DNA from: Chionoecetes opilio
Lineage: Eukaryota > Arthropoda > Malacostraca > Decapoda > Majidae
Length of the DNA: 64,000 nucleotides
Assembly (NCBI GenBank): GCA_016584305.1
Contig: JACEEZ010023664.1
Location: 904,583-968,582 of the forward strand
Direction: 5' to 3'
A program made the translations under genes and the position numbers. The number at the start of each line of letters is the position of its first letter. The stretch's first letter is position 1. Below, piece after piece: positions 33,362 to 45,200 of this stretch. A model generated the notes under the pieces. It had not been told where the DNA came from, ran no database searches, and worked only from the letters and a program-made list of their open reading frames with translations.

Positions 33362-34064
33362 TGTTTGGATTTTTTCCCTTTTTCGCGAATAATATTCACA
33401 CAGGTAGACTCACCTTGTTTGTTAGATGATAGTCATATGTCCAGTAACACACGTTTCAATCAATCTGTTTCGTGGGAAATATTAGTGGTTTCGTGAGGAT
33501 GTAAAGAGACACTTTGGGCTTTTGGCAGTTCGTATAATTTCAGTTAAAACTATACACTTCGGCGAAAATACGTAAGACAGGAGTCCCGGTCGAACACTCC
33601 GCCATGAAGCTTGGTTCTTGCCCTTCTCCCGGGCCTCCCGGAGGCAGCGACACACCTCGCCGATGCCTCCGTCGAGCAGGTTGATAATTACTCGATTTTC
33701 CTAAGACATTTTACATCTGCTCACTTAACTACTTTATTAGCATGGAGCAAATAATGTTTCTATTAGTAACCAAGCATATAATATTACTACTCTCTACAAA
33801 TATCTATCATGTTACCATATATATATGGTGTGCTTATTAGCTACATGACATCACGTAAAAATCTACTAGGTGTGGTGACTCCGGCACAGGGAAAAGAGAG
33901 GACAGAGGCCTCTTTGTAAGCCCTTGCGACAAATGCTGAGTCGACAAACCATGGAGACCGGGGGGGGGCCCCAAGTGTCACACCAGTGTCACACCAAACC
34001 TTCCACACTGTTCTTACATTCCTTCATTCGTTTCTACCCTACTAATGCCTATAATGCCTTAACA
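33362..34064 (-). repeat. 5' LTR of the gypsy element (clean copy)
   Basis: 703 bases from TGTTTGGATTTTTTCCC to ATGCCTTAACA. Sequence is clean from about 33,400. It is 5' relative to the minus-strand pol. Confidence 0.9.
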
Positions 34065-34369
34065 CATGTTTTAATTAGAATCTGACTGTAGAACATCATT
34101 TTTCATAAAGTAGACATCCTAATAGTGTAAGTAATCTTTGTAAGTGCCAAAATAACAATTTTTAAGATATTCAAAAATTCTCAATTTTTTATGGGTTGAA
34201 TGGGTTAAATAGGTTAAATGGCCATGTTTTAATTAGAATCTGACTGTAAAACATCATTATTCATAAAGTAGACATCCTAACGAATCCAACAATACCTCAT
34301 TTGCCTTGTTCTAAAGTGTGGAGGGGTAACTCCTTAAATAAGGCCCTTTTTTGGCCTTAACCGCTCCAC
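34065..34369 (+). repeat. Right inverted repeat of the composite transposon, with partial tandem duplication
   Basis: After the LTR, CATGTTTTAATTAGAATCTG to AGACATCCTAA (34,065-34,122) repeats a middle piece of the inverted repeat. Then a complete repeat starts (GTGTAAGTAATC, 34,125) and runs to the tip CCGCTCCAC at 34,369. The middle piece is therefore present twice here and once at the left end. Confidence 0.85.
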
Positions 34370-34376
34370 TAAAATA

Positions 34377-35183
34377 CATGAGACTGTTGTGGCGCCATCC
34401 GGAAGAAACATAGGAGGGAAAGATGAAGAAGACACAAATTGTTAAAAATGTTTTTAGCTAGATGCCAGAAGTCACGAGATTAGTTTGATTCAGAAAATTT
34501 TGACATTTTCTATGAATGAAGGAGTTTTTGGTAAGTTGAAAAAATATTTGTCATGATTATGGGCTGAAATATAGAGGGCATGAGTTTCAGGAGATGGATG
34601 GTTACCGTACCATCTGTGAGCCGCCTCTCTATCTTGTACAGCATGAGAACAAGCAGAGTTAAACCAAAGTGGACGGGCTTTAGGATTAGAGAAAGTGTGT
34701 GGAATGTACGCCTCCATGACAGAGACAATGACCTCAGTTATGCGCTCTGCACAAAGAGATGGGTCTCTGACATGGAAGTAATAATTTTATTCCATGGAAA
34801 ATCAGAGTAGTACTGCCTTAGGTCCTACCACTTAGCAGAGTTGAAATGCCAGAAGCACCTCCGCTTAGGTGGGTCCCGAGGCGGCACCGGAGCGATCGGA
34901 CAAGTTACAGAAATATAATTGTGATTGGAGGAACCCAACGGAGAGAATAGTTTCACAGAGTAAGCAAAAAGGGTTAGTAGTTAGGAAAAGATATAGAATG
35001 TAGGGCGTGTCTCCGTGGATGGTCAGGAATACAGGTAGGGTGCTGCACCAGCTGCTCTAGGTCTTGGAGGATAGAAAAATTGTAGGCTTGTTCACCAAGT
35101 TGGACAGTGAAAGAAGATGATAGCCAAAGATGGTGGTGAACATTGAAATCACCAAGTAATAAGTACTGAGTGATAAAACTCAT
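34377..35183 (-). pseudogene. LINE endonuclease domain and linker (minus strand)
   Basis: On the minus strand, 35,183-34,974 encodes an apurinic-type endonuclease segment with the active-site motif LLGDFNVHHHLW; 34,728-34,490 encodes the linker (MEAYIPHTFSNPKARPLWFN, then RWYGNHPSPETHALYISAHN) that also occurs at 121-200. The last bases before the transposon (CTCATGTATTTT in minus sense) are followed in the LINE family by the codons found at 12,420. This is the missing 5' part of the LINE at 9,720-12,420. The true 5' end is lost near 35,183. Confidence 0.85.
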
Positions 35184-35622
35184 GTAAATTTCAAAATGAG
35201 TGATTATATTGATGGGAAGTATGATAAATGTGCATATTTATAGTCAAGTGGATTGTGTGGCGGGATGATCAGCAGCTGTGTTGATGCCCAGTCCAGTTTG
35301 CTGGTTAGAATTGAAATGTTTTGTAAAATGGTTCGTGAATGACTGGGTTAATTGCGTTAAGACTTATTGCTTCAATAGCTTTTCAGACAGTGAAAACCCA
35401 CTTTCATACAAGAACTATGGAAACAAATATACAAGTGTGGTGTATATGATATATTTTTTGGTTTGAATACCGTGTATTCAACATTTTACTTTTTACCTAT
35501 TTGAAATAGAATAAGTAATATTGTTTTATTCAGGGGTACTATATTGTATTCATGACCGAAGTTTGCAGGATAGGGCCGATGCCGGTAGATGTCTGTCCCG
35601 GGCTGGTTTAGGGTAGGGTATC
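35184..35622. other. Non-coding spacer
   Basis: About 440 bases between the LINE and the Tc1-like element. No gene or repeat is recognised. Confidence 0.5.
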
Positions 35623-35624
35623 TA

Positions 35625-37050
35625 CAGGCTTGCGCGGATGATCTTTGCGCCAGAATCCGTTCATCGAGATTTACCGCGCAGATTTAAAGTTGCTTCCCAA
35701 GCTATAAAAAAATGCAGAAGGCATGAATCGTATGTCTGACAGCGACGTACATCATCTTGCACACTCACCGGTGTGTGGGAAGGAGGGTTTCCCTCACTCT
35801 CCTCCCTCCATAGGCGGTTGACAGTTTGCATGATTTTGAACTTATAGCCTGCAGCGTTCCCCTACATCCCGAATTTTTGCCTGTTTTTGCTGGATTACAT
35901 AATGGGTGGAAAACATACGGATGGCACAACGATTCAAGCAATCATTGATCTTTACAAGGCTGGGATCAATAATAAGGAAATTTGCAAGCTTAAAGGACTA
36001 AAGCTTAGGACAGTGCAAAATTTGATCCGCCGATTTAAGGCTGGCGGAGAGTTGAATCTCCCGCTCCCCAACAAACAACCTGGGAAACAAAAAAAAACGT
36101 GTAACAGAACCAGGAGCGTGTTAAGGCGACAGCTTGATGCCAATCCTAGCCTTACAGCCACCTAGCCGTTCAGAGAACGGAAGGAGGAAAATCATACTCT
36201 TCTTGGTAATGTGTCGCTTCGTACTGTACAGGAAACTTTGAAACGTGACCTTGGCTACAGGTGTTACCGGGCGCGGAATAAGCCACTGATAAATGACCGC
36301 CAAAGGAAGAAAAGGCTTCACTTTGCAAAGAAATACAGAGATTGGCCTCTCAACAAGTGGCGGGCTGTGCTGTGGAGTGACGAAAGCACATTTTGTGTGA
36401 GTGGAGGAGGACCAGCAAAAGTGTACCGTCGCCCCGGCTCAGACCCCACCGAGCCTTGCTACATACGAAAGACCACAAAACACCCTCCCAGTTTAATGGT
36501 GTGGGGTTGCTTTACTTTTCATGGTATCGGGAACTTAGTTATTTTCCCAAAGAACACAACTGTTAACAAAGTGGTGTATTTTGATCTTTTAAATGACCAC
36601 CTGGAGGCCTGCTTTGAAGAGACACAGGCACAGATTTTCCAACAGATTGGAGCATCCTGCCACACAGCTCGAGATGTGATACAGTGGCTTGATGACTGCA
36701 AGATTGGGAGAATAGATGACTGGCCAGGTAATTCTCCCGATATATCACCCATAGAAAATCTTTGGGCCATCATTAAAGGCAAACTCCGCTCACGTGAAAC
36801 CTCTACACTCCCCAAGCTTGAAATGGAGCTCCGAAAGTGTTGGGAAGAATTTAAGCCTGAGTTCCTTCACAATCTTGCTGACAGTGTACCACGTCGTCTT
36901 CAAAGGGTCATCAAGAGGAAGGGCTACGCAACGAAATACTAACTACAATTGTAAGTGTTGATATTCTACATTATTTTGTTATAAACATGGTGCGTCATAC
37001 GTGTAAACATTCCCTTTTCGGAGGCGCGCAGTGATTATCCGCGCAAACTG
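35625..37050 (+). mobile_element. Tc1/mariner-type transposon, 1,426 bp, complete ends
   Basis: TA dinucleotides at 35,623-35,624 and 37,051-37,052 flank inverted ends: left CAGGCTTGCGCGGATGATCT and right, in reverse complement, CAGTTTGCGCGGATAATCAC. They match at 20 of about 26 positions. The size, TA target and a plus-strand transposase gene fit a Tc1-like element. The transposase is inactivated, so this copy is a fossil, though both ends survive. Confidence 0.9.
35902..36942 (+). pseudogene. Tc1-like transposase, amber stop and lost catalytic Asp
   Basis: A 346-codon frame from ATG 35,902, of usual Tc1 length, interrupted only by TAG at 36,163-36,165 with no frame change. Residues ~8-50 form a helix-turn-helix (IIDLYKAGINNKEICKLKGL). 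A second DNA-binding segment follows the stop (VSLRTVQETLKRDLGY). The DDE catalytic core shows the first Asp in VLWSDESTF and the Glu in SPIENLWAIIK. The second Asp is replaced by Ile: FQQIGASCHTAR, where the family has D before GA. Spacing from that position to the Glu is 35 residues, against 34 in typical Tc1. The start at 35,902 is the first ATG in frame after the left end. The element cannot transpose by itself. Confidence 0.9.
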
Positions 37051-37103
37051 TACATATATGTAAGAGGGTAACGCCATTCATAGGCCCTATGTTAAACGCT
37101 ACT

Positions 37104-37649
37104 GGGCGCCATCTTGGCGCCAAGGTCTCTTCGTTCAATCTAGACCCGGGGAAGTTCTCAAGGCATTACCCCGCAGTATATCATGTTATACATGTATAAA
37201 GGATAGACTGTTATCTTCGGAAGTGCTTGTTCTATAAGATTATCACATAAAACATAGTAAAAACACATTAAATAAAGGACATTATGAGACTGAAGAAATA
37301 TGATGAACTTAACATTCACTTAAAACTCGTCGTCATGTATAACTTTGTGGGACAGCTTATAAGATGGCAGATATCAATAGAAGCAGAATTTTATTAGCTT
37401 TCCATTGACATATTTCGTTTTCTGATACATACAATAGTACCATGCAAACATTAAGGTTAACTAAATAAATCGCGGCGGCGTCGACCGCTCTCTCTCTCTC
37501 TCCGTGAAAGAGAGAGAGAGAGATATATAAGTGAAAGAGAGATGAGTGAGAGATATGAGAGAGTAACCAAAAAACCTTTATAATTATTTCCTTCTCTCTC
37601 TCTCTCTAAATACATATATAGAAATATATATATATATATAAATAAATAA

Positions 37650-37710
<61 letters not shown>

Positions 37711-37724
37711 TATATATATATAAA

Positions 37725-37783
<59 letters not shown>

Positions 37784-37845
37784 GAGAGGAGAGAGAGAGA
37801 GAGAATTTGAAAAAGGTTTTTGGTTACTCTCATATCTCTCTTTTT

Positions 37846-37940
<95 letters not shown>

Positions 37941-38317
37941 GTCGATCGACGCCGCCGCGATTTATTTAGTTAACCTTAATGTTTGCATGGTACTATTGTA
38001 TGTATCAGAAAACGAAATATGTCAATGGAAAGCTAATAAAATTCTGATTCTATTGATATATGCCATCTTATAAGCTGTCCCACAAAGTTATACATGACGA
38101 GTTTTAAGTGAATGTTAAGTTCATCATATTTCTTCAGTCTCATAATGACCTTTATTTAATGTGTTTTACTGTTTTATGTGATAATCTTATAGAACAAGCA
38201 CTTCCGAAGATAACAGTCTATCCTTTATACATGTATAACATGATATACTGCGGGGTAATGCCTTGAGAACTTCCCCGGGTCTTGGGTGAACGAGGCCTTG
38301 GCGCCAAGATGGCGCCC
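37104..38317. repeat. 1.2-kb palindrome with ~385-bp arms and TA/GA centre
   Basis: The left arm runs from GGGCGCCATCTTGGCGCCA (37,104) to GGCGGCGTCGACCGCTC (about 37,490) and the right arm from GAGCGGTCGATCGACGCC (37,936) to TGGCGCCAAGATGGCGCCC (38,317). The arms match closely throughout, including the internal phrases CCCCGCAGTATATCATG and GGACAGCTTATAAGATGGC. The centre is (CT)n, (TA)n and (GA)n. The tips are themselves palindromic (GGCGCC). It lacks a gene. It looks like a foldback element or long-TIR MITE. Confidence 0.9.
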
Positions 38318-38370
38318 ACAAATCGAGTTGTCTCTACTCTATATAATATAGGAACCCTAGTTTAGGGTAC

Positions 38371-38384
38371 CCAATCCGCCCCTG
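38371..38384 (-). other. Transposon-terminus-like motif, inverted copy
   Basis: CCAATCCGCCCCTG is the reverse complement of CAGGGGCGGATTGG found at 6519 (and, with one change, 9461). If the element reads leftwards from here its body would lie in 37.x-38.37 kb, but the palindrome ends 54 bases away and no opposite end is recognised. Confidence 0.4.
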
Positions 38385-38881
38385 GTGCCCTACGTAACAA
38401 TATAATATCGAAAATTTCCCATTTTAGCTACAGCCAGAAACGGTTGTTAGGTTAAATCAATTATGTTAGGTTAGACGTGGTTTGATTTAGTAGATGATAT
38501 CAAGGAAAAAATGACGATTCATGGTTGAATGTAGCTACACTGTAAACACTGTTGATGGCTGGGACGCGGGAACAAACCAGTATTTGTTCCCCGGAGCGTG
38601 TGAACGTAATCTCAGCACTCGGCCGCTAAACACAGACTTCCCGGCTCGTAAAAGTGCTGACATTTGGCCAGTGTGAACAGTGAACCAGTTTTTAAATACT
38701 TCCTGCTATCAGTGCCGGATCAACGGTCCAGGCAGACATGCAAGGCATGTGCTTCGGGCCAGCCAAAAATTCTCAGGGATTCTAAACTTACACAACTTCT
38801 ATTACAAGTATGAAGATCTCTAGGTTACTTGTAGCCTGATCTAGATCTAGTAGATGTAGCGTAGTCACTATGCCTTAGATC

Positions 38882-38935
38882 AGGGTTTCTTAACCTGGGG
38901 TGCTAGCACCCCCAGGGGGCGCTGAAATAAATTTT
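38882..38935 (+). mobile_element. hAT-type terminus
   Basis: CAGGGTTTCTTAACCTGGGG followed by TGCTAGCACCCCCAGGGGGCG resembles the ends of hAT/Charlie-like elements (CAG start, TTAACCTGGGG) and carries a GC-rich hairpin next to it. The matching other end was not found in the window, so the element is truncated or its boundary is undetected. Bases 38,385-38,881 hold nothing that I can support beyond a CCTAA/TTAGG-like scrap near 38,450. Confidence 0.55.
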
Positions 38936-39632
38936 AAGGGGTGCTGGGAAATGCTGTATATATGGCGGTACAATGTTAGAGATCCTCGCAATGGATACAA
39001 AAGTATCTTAGGGATACTTTTTGACAAGAGTAGTATGTTTATTTGATAAACTTTAACCTCATTATACTGACTTTCAGTAGTAGTATCACTACCACCATAA
39101 CTACAACCATTAGGATAGAAGGAAAGTTAGTAATATAAACAAAATAGTATTAATATTTTCCCATACAAAAAATACAGTCCTTTAAAATACATGCTGCCAA
39201 GTATTTAATCTTTCTCTCCTTAGCTTCATAAAGATTACTGGAAGAACTTTGAGCAATATATAGTTTTTGGAGTTATATCACAGCCCAAAAACCTTTAAAG
39301 CACAGTTGGTAAATGTTTCACAGCCTATATAGAAGAAAATTAATGCTGTTTATATATTCATGAGTAAAAAATATATTTGAATATGAAAAAAATATGATAC
39401 GTTTGAAGATATTGAAGTTTAATGGATAAATTTGGTATCAAGAAGTATTCAAACCATGAACTTACTCAAACTTAGCCTAAAAACCTATAAAGCACAGTTG
39501 GTTAATGTTTCACAGCCTATAGAGAAGAAAATTAAAGCTGTTATGAATATTTGATTGTGAAAATATATGACAAATGCAGAAACAGAGTAAAAATATATAT
39601 ATGATACGTTAGAAGATTTTAAAGTTGAATTA
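38936..39632. other. AT-rich spacer with a diverged duplication
   Basis: The phrase AAAGCACAGTTGGT followed by AATGTTTCACAGCCTATA occurs at about 39,297 and again at about 39,490, showing a ~190-bp imperfect tandem duplication. No gene. Confidence 0.55.
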
Positions 39633-40104
39633 ATTAATGGATATATTTTGAAGTTTAATGGATATATTTTGAAGTTTAATGAATATATTTTGAAGTTTAA
39701 TGGACATATTTTGAAGTTTAATGAATATATTTTGAAGTTTAATGGAAAATTTTGAAGTTTAATGGAAAATTTTGAAGTTTAATGGATATATTTTGAAGTT
39801 TAATGGACATATTTTGAAGTTTAATGGATAATTTTGAAGTTTAATGGAAAATTTTGAAGTTTAATGGAAAATTTTGAAGTTTAATGGAAAATTTTGAAGT
39901 TTAATGGATATATTTTGAAGTTTAATGGATATATTTTGAAGTTTATTGAATATTTTGAAATTTAATGGATATATTTTGAAGTTTCATGGATATATTTTGA
40001 AGTTTGATGGATATATTTTGAAGTTTGATGGATATATTTTGAAGTTTGATGGATATATTTTGAAGTTTTATGGATATATTTTGAAGTTTAATGGCTATAT
40101 TTCG
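39633..40104 (+). repeat. Minisatellite, ~21-bp unit TTTGAAGTTTAATGGATATA
   Basis: About 22-23 head-to-tail copies of TTTGAAGTTTAATGGATATA, with two variants: a full unit and a shortened one ending GGAAAAT. The variants come in clusters, as expected for block duplication. The open frame through part of it (repeated YILKFDG) is a by-product. Confidence 0.95.
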
Positions 40105-40555
40105 TATAAGAAGCAATATTTACTTTGTTTAATATGACCTTACTGACTCAACTTAAGAATATAATCATTCTTCAACATCAGGCAGTGACTATTCTAAACT
40201 TTGAAACAATGTAAGTCATGACTATACTAACTTAAGAATTTCTAGTGTTAAATGAAGACTTAGTTACTGAAAGATATGGTAGTAACTCAAAAACAACACT
40301 CCATAATGCAACCACCCCAGAAAGACTCTAAACTAGCAACACTAAAACTACTAAAAACAATTCCATGGATGCAGTAATAAACAATCCTGTCAAAAAATTA
40401 CATGCAGAAAAAAAAGAGCAATGACAACACTAATTTGAAAAACCAAGAAAATTACTATAAAGTGATTGGTATCTTAGATTTTTTCCGTTTAGTGTGCGAG
40501 TTACAGCACAAGATAGAATACAAATAGTGGCAAGGAGGAAGAGAAGAATGATTGA
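40105..40555. other. AT-rich spacer
   Basis: No gene or repeat family recognised. It precedes the point where the left arm of the big inverted duplication can be followed. Confidence 0.5.
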
Positions 40556-40843
40556 CCATCACCACTACACTAGCCAGTCTGTGTCTCCGTATCTCTCCAT
40601 CACCACTACACTAGCCAGTCTGTGTCTCCGTATCTCTCCATCACCACTACACTAGCCAGTCTGTGTCTCCGTATCTCTCCATCACCACTACAATAGCCAG
40701 TCTGTGTCTCCGAATCTCTCCATCACCACTACACTAGCCAGTCTGTGTCTCCGAATCTCTCCATCACCACTACACTAGCCAGTCTGTGTCTCCGTATCTC
40801 TCCATCACCACTACACTAGCCAGTCTGTGTCTATGTATCTCTC
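40556..40843 (+). repeat. Minisatellite, 41-bp unit, seven copies
   Basis: Exact period of 41 bases: CCATCACCACTACACTAGCC then AGTCTGTGTCTCCGTATCTCT. Seven copies differ by single bases. Its reverse complement begins to appear at 63,930-64,000, where the window ends, so it lies in both arms of the inverted duplication. Confidence 0.95.
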
Positions 40844-41245
40844 CTGTCGGTCTGTCTGTCTCTTACGTCACTCCTTTCTTCCTTCTTTATTCAGTGTATC
40901 TCCTCTTCTCTTCCTCTTCAATCATGTCCTCCTCCTCTTCCTCCATTCTCAAATTGTCCATCTGAAAAAGACAAGAAAATGAAAACCAAAATTAAATAAT
41001 GTCCAAAGAGATTAGAAATTAAAATAAAGGTAGAAAAAAAAAAAAAAAAATGTCTATAACCTAAACTGACGCAAGAAAAGATTACATTTAAAGAATATAA
41101 CTATTTCTACACACACACAGACACACAAATGAATGATCAACACATACACAACATATATACATGCAAGTGAATTATACACACAAATAAATAATAAATATAT
41201 ACATAAATTATAAAAATATCTACAGTAGTTCCTCTCATTCTCTTG

Positions 41246-41690
41246 TCCTCTCTCTCTCACACACTTTGTCTCTCTCTCACACTTTCTGTCTCTCTCTCTC
41301 TCACTTTGTCTCTCTCTCTCTCACTTTGTCTCTCTCTCTCTCACTTTCTGTCTCTCTCACACACTTTCTGTCTCTCTCTCTCACTGTGTCTCTCACTTTC
41401 TGTCTCTCTCACACACTTTCTGTCTCTCTCTCTCCCACTTTCTGTCTCTCTCACACACTTTCTGTCTCTCTCTCTCTCACACACTTTGTCTCTCCCACTT
41501 TCTGTCTCTCTCTCCCACTTTCTGTCTCTCTCACATTTTCTGTCTCTCTCACATTTTCTGTCTCTCTCACATTTTCTGTCTCTCTCTCACATTTTCTGTC
41601 TCTCTCTCACACTTTGTCTCTCTCTCACTTTCTGTCTCTCTCTCACATTTTCTGTCTCTCACATTTTCTGTCTCTCTCACTTTCTGTCTC
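41246..41690 (+). repeat. TCTCTCACACTTTCTG minisatellite (short version)
   Basis: About 445 bases of units such as TCTGTCTCTCTCACACTT. The corresponding array in the other arm (60,481-63,537) is nearly seven times longer. Frames through it encode S/L/F repeats and are not genes. Pyrimidine-rich sequence continues to 41,915. Confidence 0.95.
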
Positions 41691-41921
41691 TCTTGTCCTC
41701 CTGTTTCTCTCTTTTCCTTCCTCCTATCTCTCTCTCTCTTCCTTCCTCCTTCTCTCCCTCCCTCCTCCTCCTTCTCTCTCGTCTTCCTCCTCTCATACTC
41801 TCACATTGTCTCTTACTCCCTCACACTTTCTCTCTCTCTCCCTTTTTTGTCTTCCTCTCTCTCTCCCCCCTTCCTTCTCTCATTCTCTTGTCCTCTCTCC
41901 CCCTCATATCTCTCTCTTTAC

Positions 41922-42259
41922 CTAGAAAATCAGGCCGCATTTCTTGATCCAGACCAAGGAATCCTCAGTCTTGGCGGTGGAAGGCACGTACTCTGCTCCT
42001 ATGTACCCCTTGTAACCTGCAAATAGTAGTAGTAGTTATAGTAGTTATAGGTATGTACTTTAATTCAATTACTTTTTTTCTCCCTATGTACCCCTTGTAA
42101 CCTAAAAATAGTAGTAGTAGAAGTAGTAGTCATCGGCATGTACTTTAATCAAATTAATTTTTTTCCCTCCTACGTACCCCTTGTAACCTGAAAATAGTGG
42201 TAGTAGTAGTAGTAACCATAGCAGTAGTAGTTGTTGTAGTAATGATCATGAAGGTATTT

Positions 42260-42291
<32 letters not shown>

Positions 42292-45200
42292 CTGGAATTG
42301 AATTAAGAGATATTTTTCTATCTTTCCCTCCCTCTCTCTCTCTCTTACTCCTTACCATCTCTCCTTCTCATCCCTCCCTTCCTTCCTTCCTTCTTTCTAA
42401 TCACTTTCCTTCCCTCAATCTCTCTCTCACACTTCCTTTCCTTCCTTCTCTCCATCTCTCTCTCACTTCCTTCCTTCTCTCCATCTCTCTTCCTTCCTTC
42501 CCTTCCCTCTCTCTCACTTCCTTTCCTTCCCTCTCTCCACCTCTCTCTCTCTCACTTCCTTCCTTCCCTCTCTCTCCTTTCCCTACCTTCCTTCCTTCCT
42601 CCTAATTACTTTTTTCTTCCTTCTCTCCTTCCCTCTCTCTCTTACTTCCAACCACCCTTCCTCTCTCCTTTCCCTTCTATCTTTCTTTCTAATCAGTCCT
42701 CTCTCTCTCTCTTCCTTTCCTTTCTTCCCTCCCTCCATCCCTTCCTCTCTCTCTCTCTCTCTCTCTCTCTTCCTTTCTTCCCTCCCTTCCTCTCTCTCTT
42801 CCTTTCCTTTCTTCCCTCCCTCCATCCCATCCCATCCCTTCCCTTCCTCTCTCTCTCTCTCTTACTTCCTTTTCTTTCTTCCCTCCCTACTTTCCTTTCC
42901 TTTCTTCCCTCTCTCTCTTCCTTCCCTTCCTTTCCTCCCTCCCTCCATTCTCTCTCTCTCTCTCTCCCACGCCACAACACTCACCTGCAGATTTCAGTTT
43001 GGCGAGCACATACGCGTAGTCAAGCTCACCCGCGGACCCCGGCTCGGAGCGCAGCGGGGGCTGGGACACCTGGACGTGGGCTGGGGGACAGAGGGGGGTG
43101 ACAGGGGGAAGGGGGTGTGGGTGAGGGATGGGGAAAAGAAAAAGGTTGGTGAGTTTTAAAAAGATAGTTAGAAGAGAACAGTTTAGTTAGTGATTGTTTG
43201 AACTTGTTTGTATCTCCTCCTCCTTGTCCTTCTCTTTCTCCTGTTACTATTACTACTCTTCCTCCTATTCCTACTACTATTTCTTCTCTTCCTCCTCCTG
43301 CAGAAACACCCTACTTACACAGGCTCCCACACACATCCCTGCATAACCAAAGACCTAGCACATCACCCTAACACACACACACTCTTCCTCCAACTACTAT
43401 TACCTACACTTCCTCTCCTTCCTCCCTCTACACACACTCTTCCTCCTACTACTATTACCTACACGTCTTCTCCTTCCCTTCTTCCCTCTACACACACTCT
43501 TCCTCCTACTACTATTACCTACACTTCTTCTCTCTGCACACACTCTTCCTCCTACTACTATTACCTACACTTCTTCTCCTTCCCTTCTTCCCTCTGCACA
43601 CACTCTTCCTCCTACTACTATTACCTACACTTCTTCCCTCTGCACACACTCTTCCTCCTACTACTATTACCTACACTTCTTCCCTCTGCACACACTCTTC
43701 CTCCTACTACTATTACCTACACTTCTTCCCTCTGCACACACTCTTCCTCCTACTACTATTACCTACACTTCTTCCCTCTGCACACACTCTTCCTCCTACT
43801 ACTATTACCTACACTTCTTCCCTCTGCACACACTCTTCCTCCTACTACTATTACCTACACTTCTTCCCTCTGCACACACTCTTCCTCTACTACTATTACC
43901 TACACTTCTTCCCTCTGCACACACTCTTCCTCCTACTACTATTACCTACACTTCTTCCCTCTGCACACACTCTTCCTCCTACTACTATTACCTACACTTC
44001 TTCCCTCTGCACACACTCTTCCTCCTACTACTATTACCTACACTTCTTCCCTCTGCACACACTCTTCCTCCTACTACTATTACCTACACTTCTTCTCCTT
44101 CCCTTCTTCCCTCTACACACACTCTTCCTCCTACTACTATTACCTACACGTCTTCTCCTTCCCTTCTTCCCTCTACACACTCTTCCTCCTACTACTATTA
44201 CCTACACGTCTTCTCCTTCCCTTCTTCCCTCTACACACTCTTCCTCCTACTACTATTACCTACACTTCTTCTCCTTCCCTTCTTCCCTCTACACACACTC
44301 TCCCTCCTATTACTATTACCTACACTTCTTCTTCCCTCTACACACACTCTCCCCCTACTACTATTACCTACACTTCTTCTCCTTCCCTTCCTCCCTCTAC
44401 ACACACTCTCCCTCCTACTACTATTACCTACACTTCTTCTCCTTCCCTTCCTCCCTCTACACACACTCTCCCTCCTACTACTATTACCTACACTTCTTCT
44501 CCTTCCCTTCCTCCCTCTACACAACACTCTCCCTCCTACTACTATTACCTACACTTCTTCTCCTTCCTTCCTCCCTCTACACACCTCTCCCTCCTACTAC
44601 TATTACCTACACTTCTTCTCCTCCCTTCCTCCCTCTACACACACTCTCCCTCCTACTACTATTACCACCTCTCTCTCTTTTCCATCCATCTATCCTACTG
44701 TCCCTCCTTCCTCTCTCTTCCTATCTCTCCCTCCCTCCACCCATATACACCAACACACACACAGCCTACCCGTGTACGGAATGAGGCGTTCAATGTTGCG
44801 CGTCACGTTGCCACAGATGAGCTGCAGGTGGAAGACGTCCAGGAGCAGACGCAGGTGGGGGGAGTCAATCTTGAACAGCAGAGCCACGGCTGAGGGGGGA
44901 GGGGAGGGGGTGTTAGTAAGGGATGGGGGGGGGGGGGATATATTATGGGTGGGGCATATTTAATTTTACCCAATTTTCTGTCATCAAAAAATGAAGTTAT
45001 AATTTTTTTAAACTCTCCTTTTTTTTTCTTTTCATTCTGTCTCTCTCTCTCTCTCCCTCCCTCCTTCTTTTCATATTCTGTCTCTCCTCCCTCCCTCTCT
45101 CTCAAACAGCAACCCCTTACACACACCCCCACCCCCCTCTACACCTTCACACCCATATATTTCCTTTGCTATAAAAAAATGTCTGTTGTTAGCCATAAAA

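Larger units (their letters stand above)
25279..34064 (-). mobile_element. Ty3/gypsy LTR retrotransposon, 8.8 kb
   Basis: Two direct LTRs (25,279-26,080 and 33,362-34,064) beginning TGTTT and ending AACA enclose a minus-strand pol region. The repeat around it shows a 4-bp duplication, CATG at 34,065-34,068 and an error-affected CAG at 25,276-25,278. Domains read on the minus strand in the gypsy order: a pre-RT segment, reverse transcriptase, RNase H, then integrase. It is inserted in the right inverted repeat of the composite transposon and so is younger than it. No envelope gene is recognised. Reading frames are broken by what look like sequencing errors; whether the real copy is intact cannot be judged. 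Confidence 0.85.

Noticed and set aside
37606..38073. I/Y-rich and R/E-rich frames at the palindrome centre
   Set aside because: Translations of (TA)n and (GA)n.
40556..40843. CRISPR-like regular repeat
   Set aside because: The 41-bp units abut each other with no variable spacers, and the context is eukaryotic.
41243..41947. Two overlapping S/L-rich frames of more than 200 codons
   Set aside because: Translations of the TCTCTCACACTTTCTG array; not genes.
43208..44893. 561-codon open frame on the plus strand
   Set aside because: It runs through the HYI intron 4 minisatellite and antisense to exon 4; low complexity and no domain.
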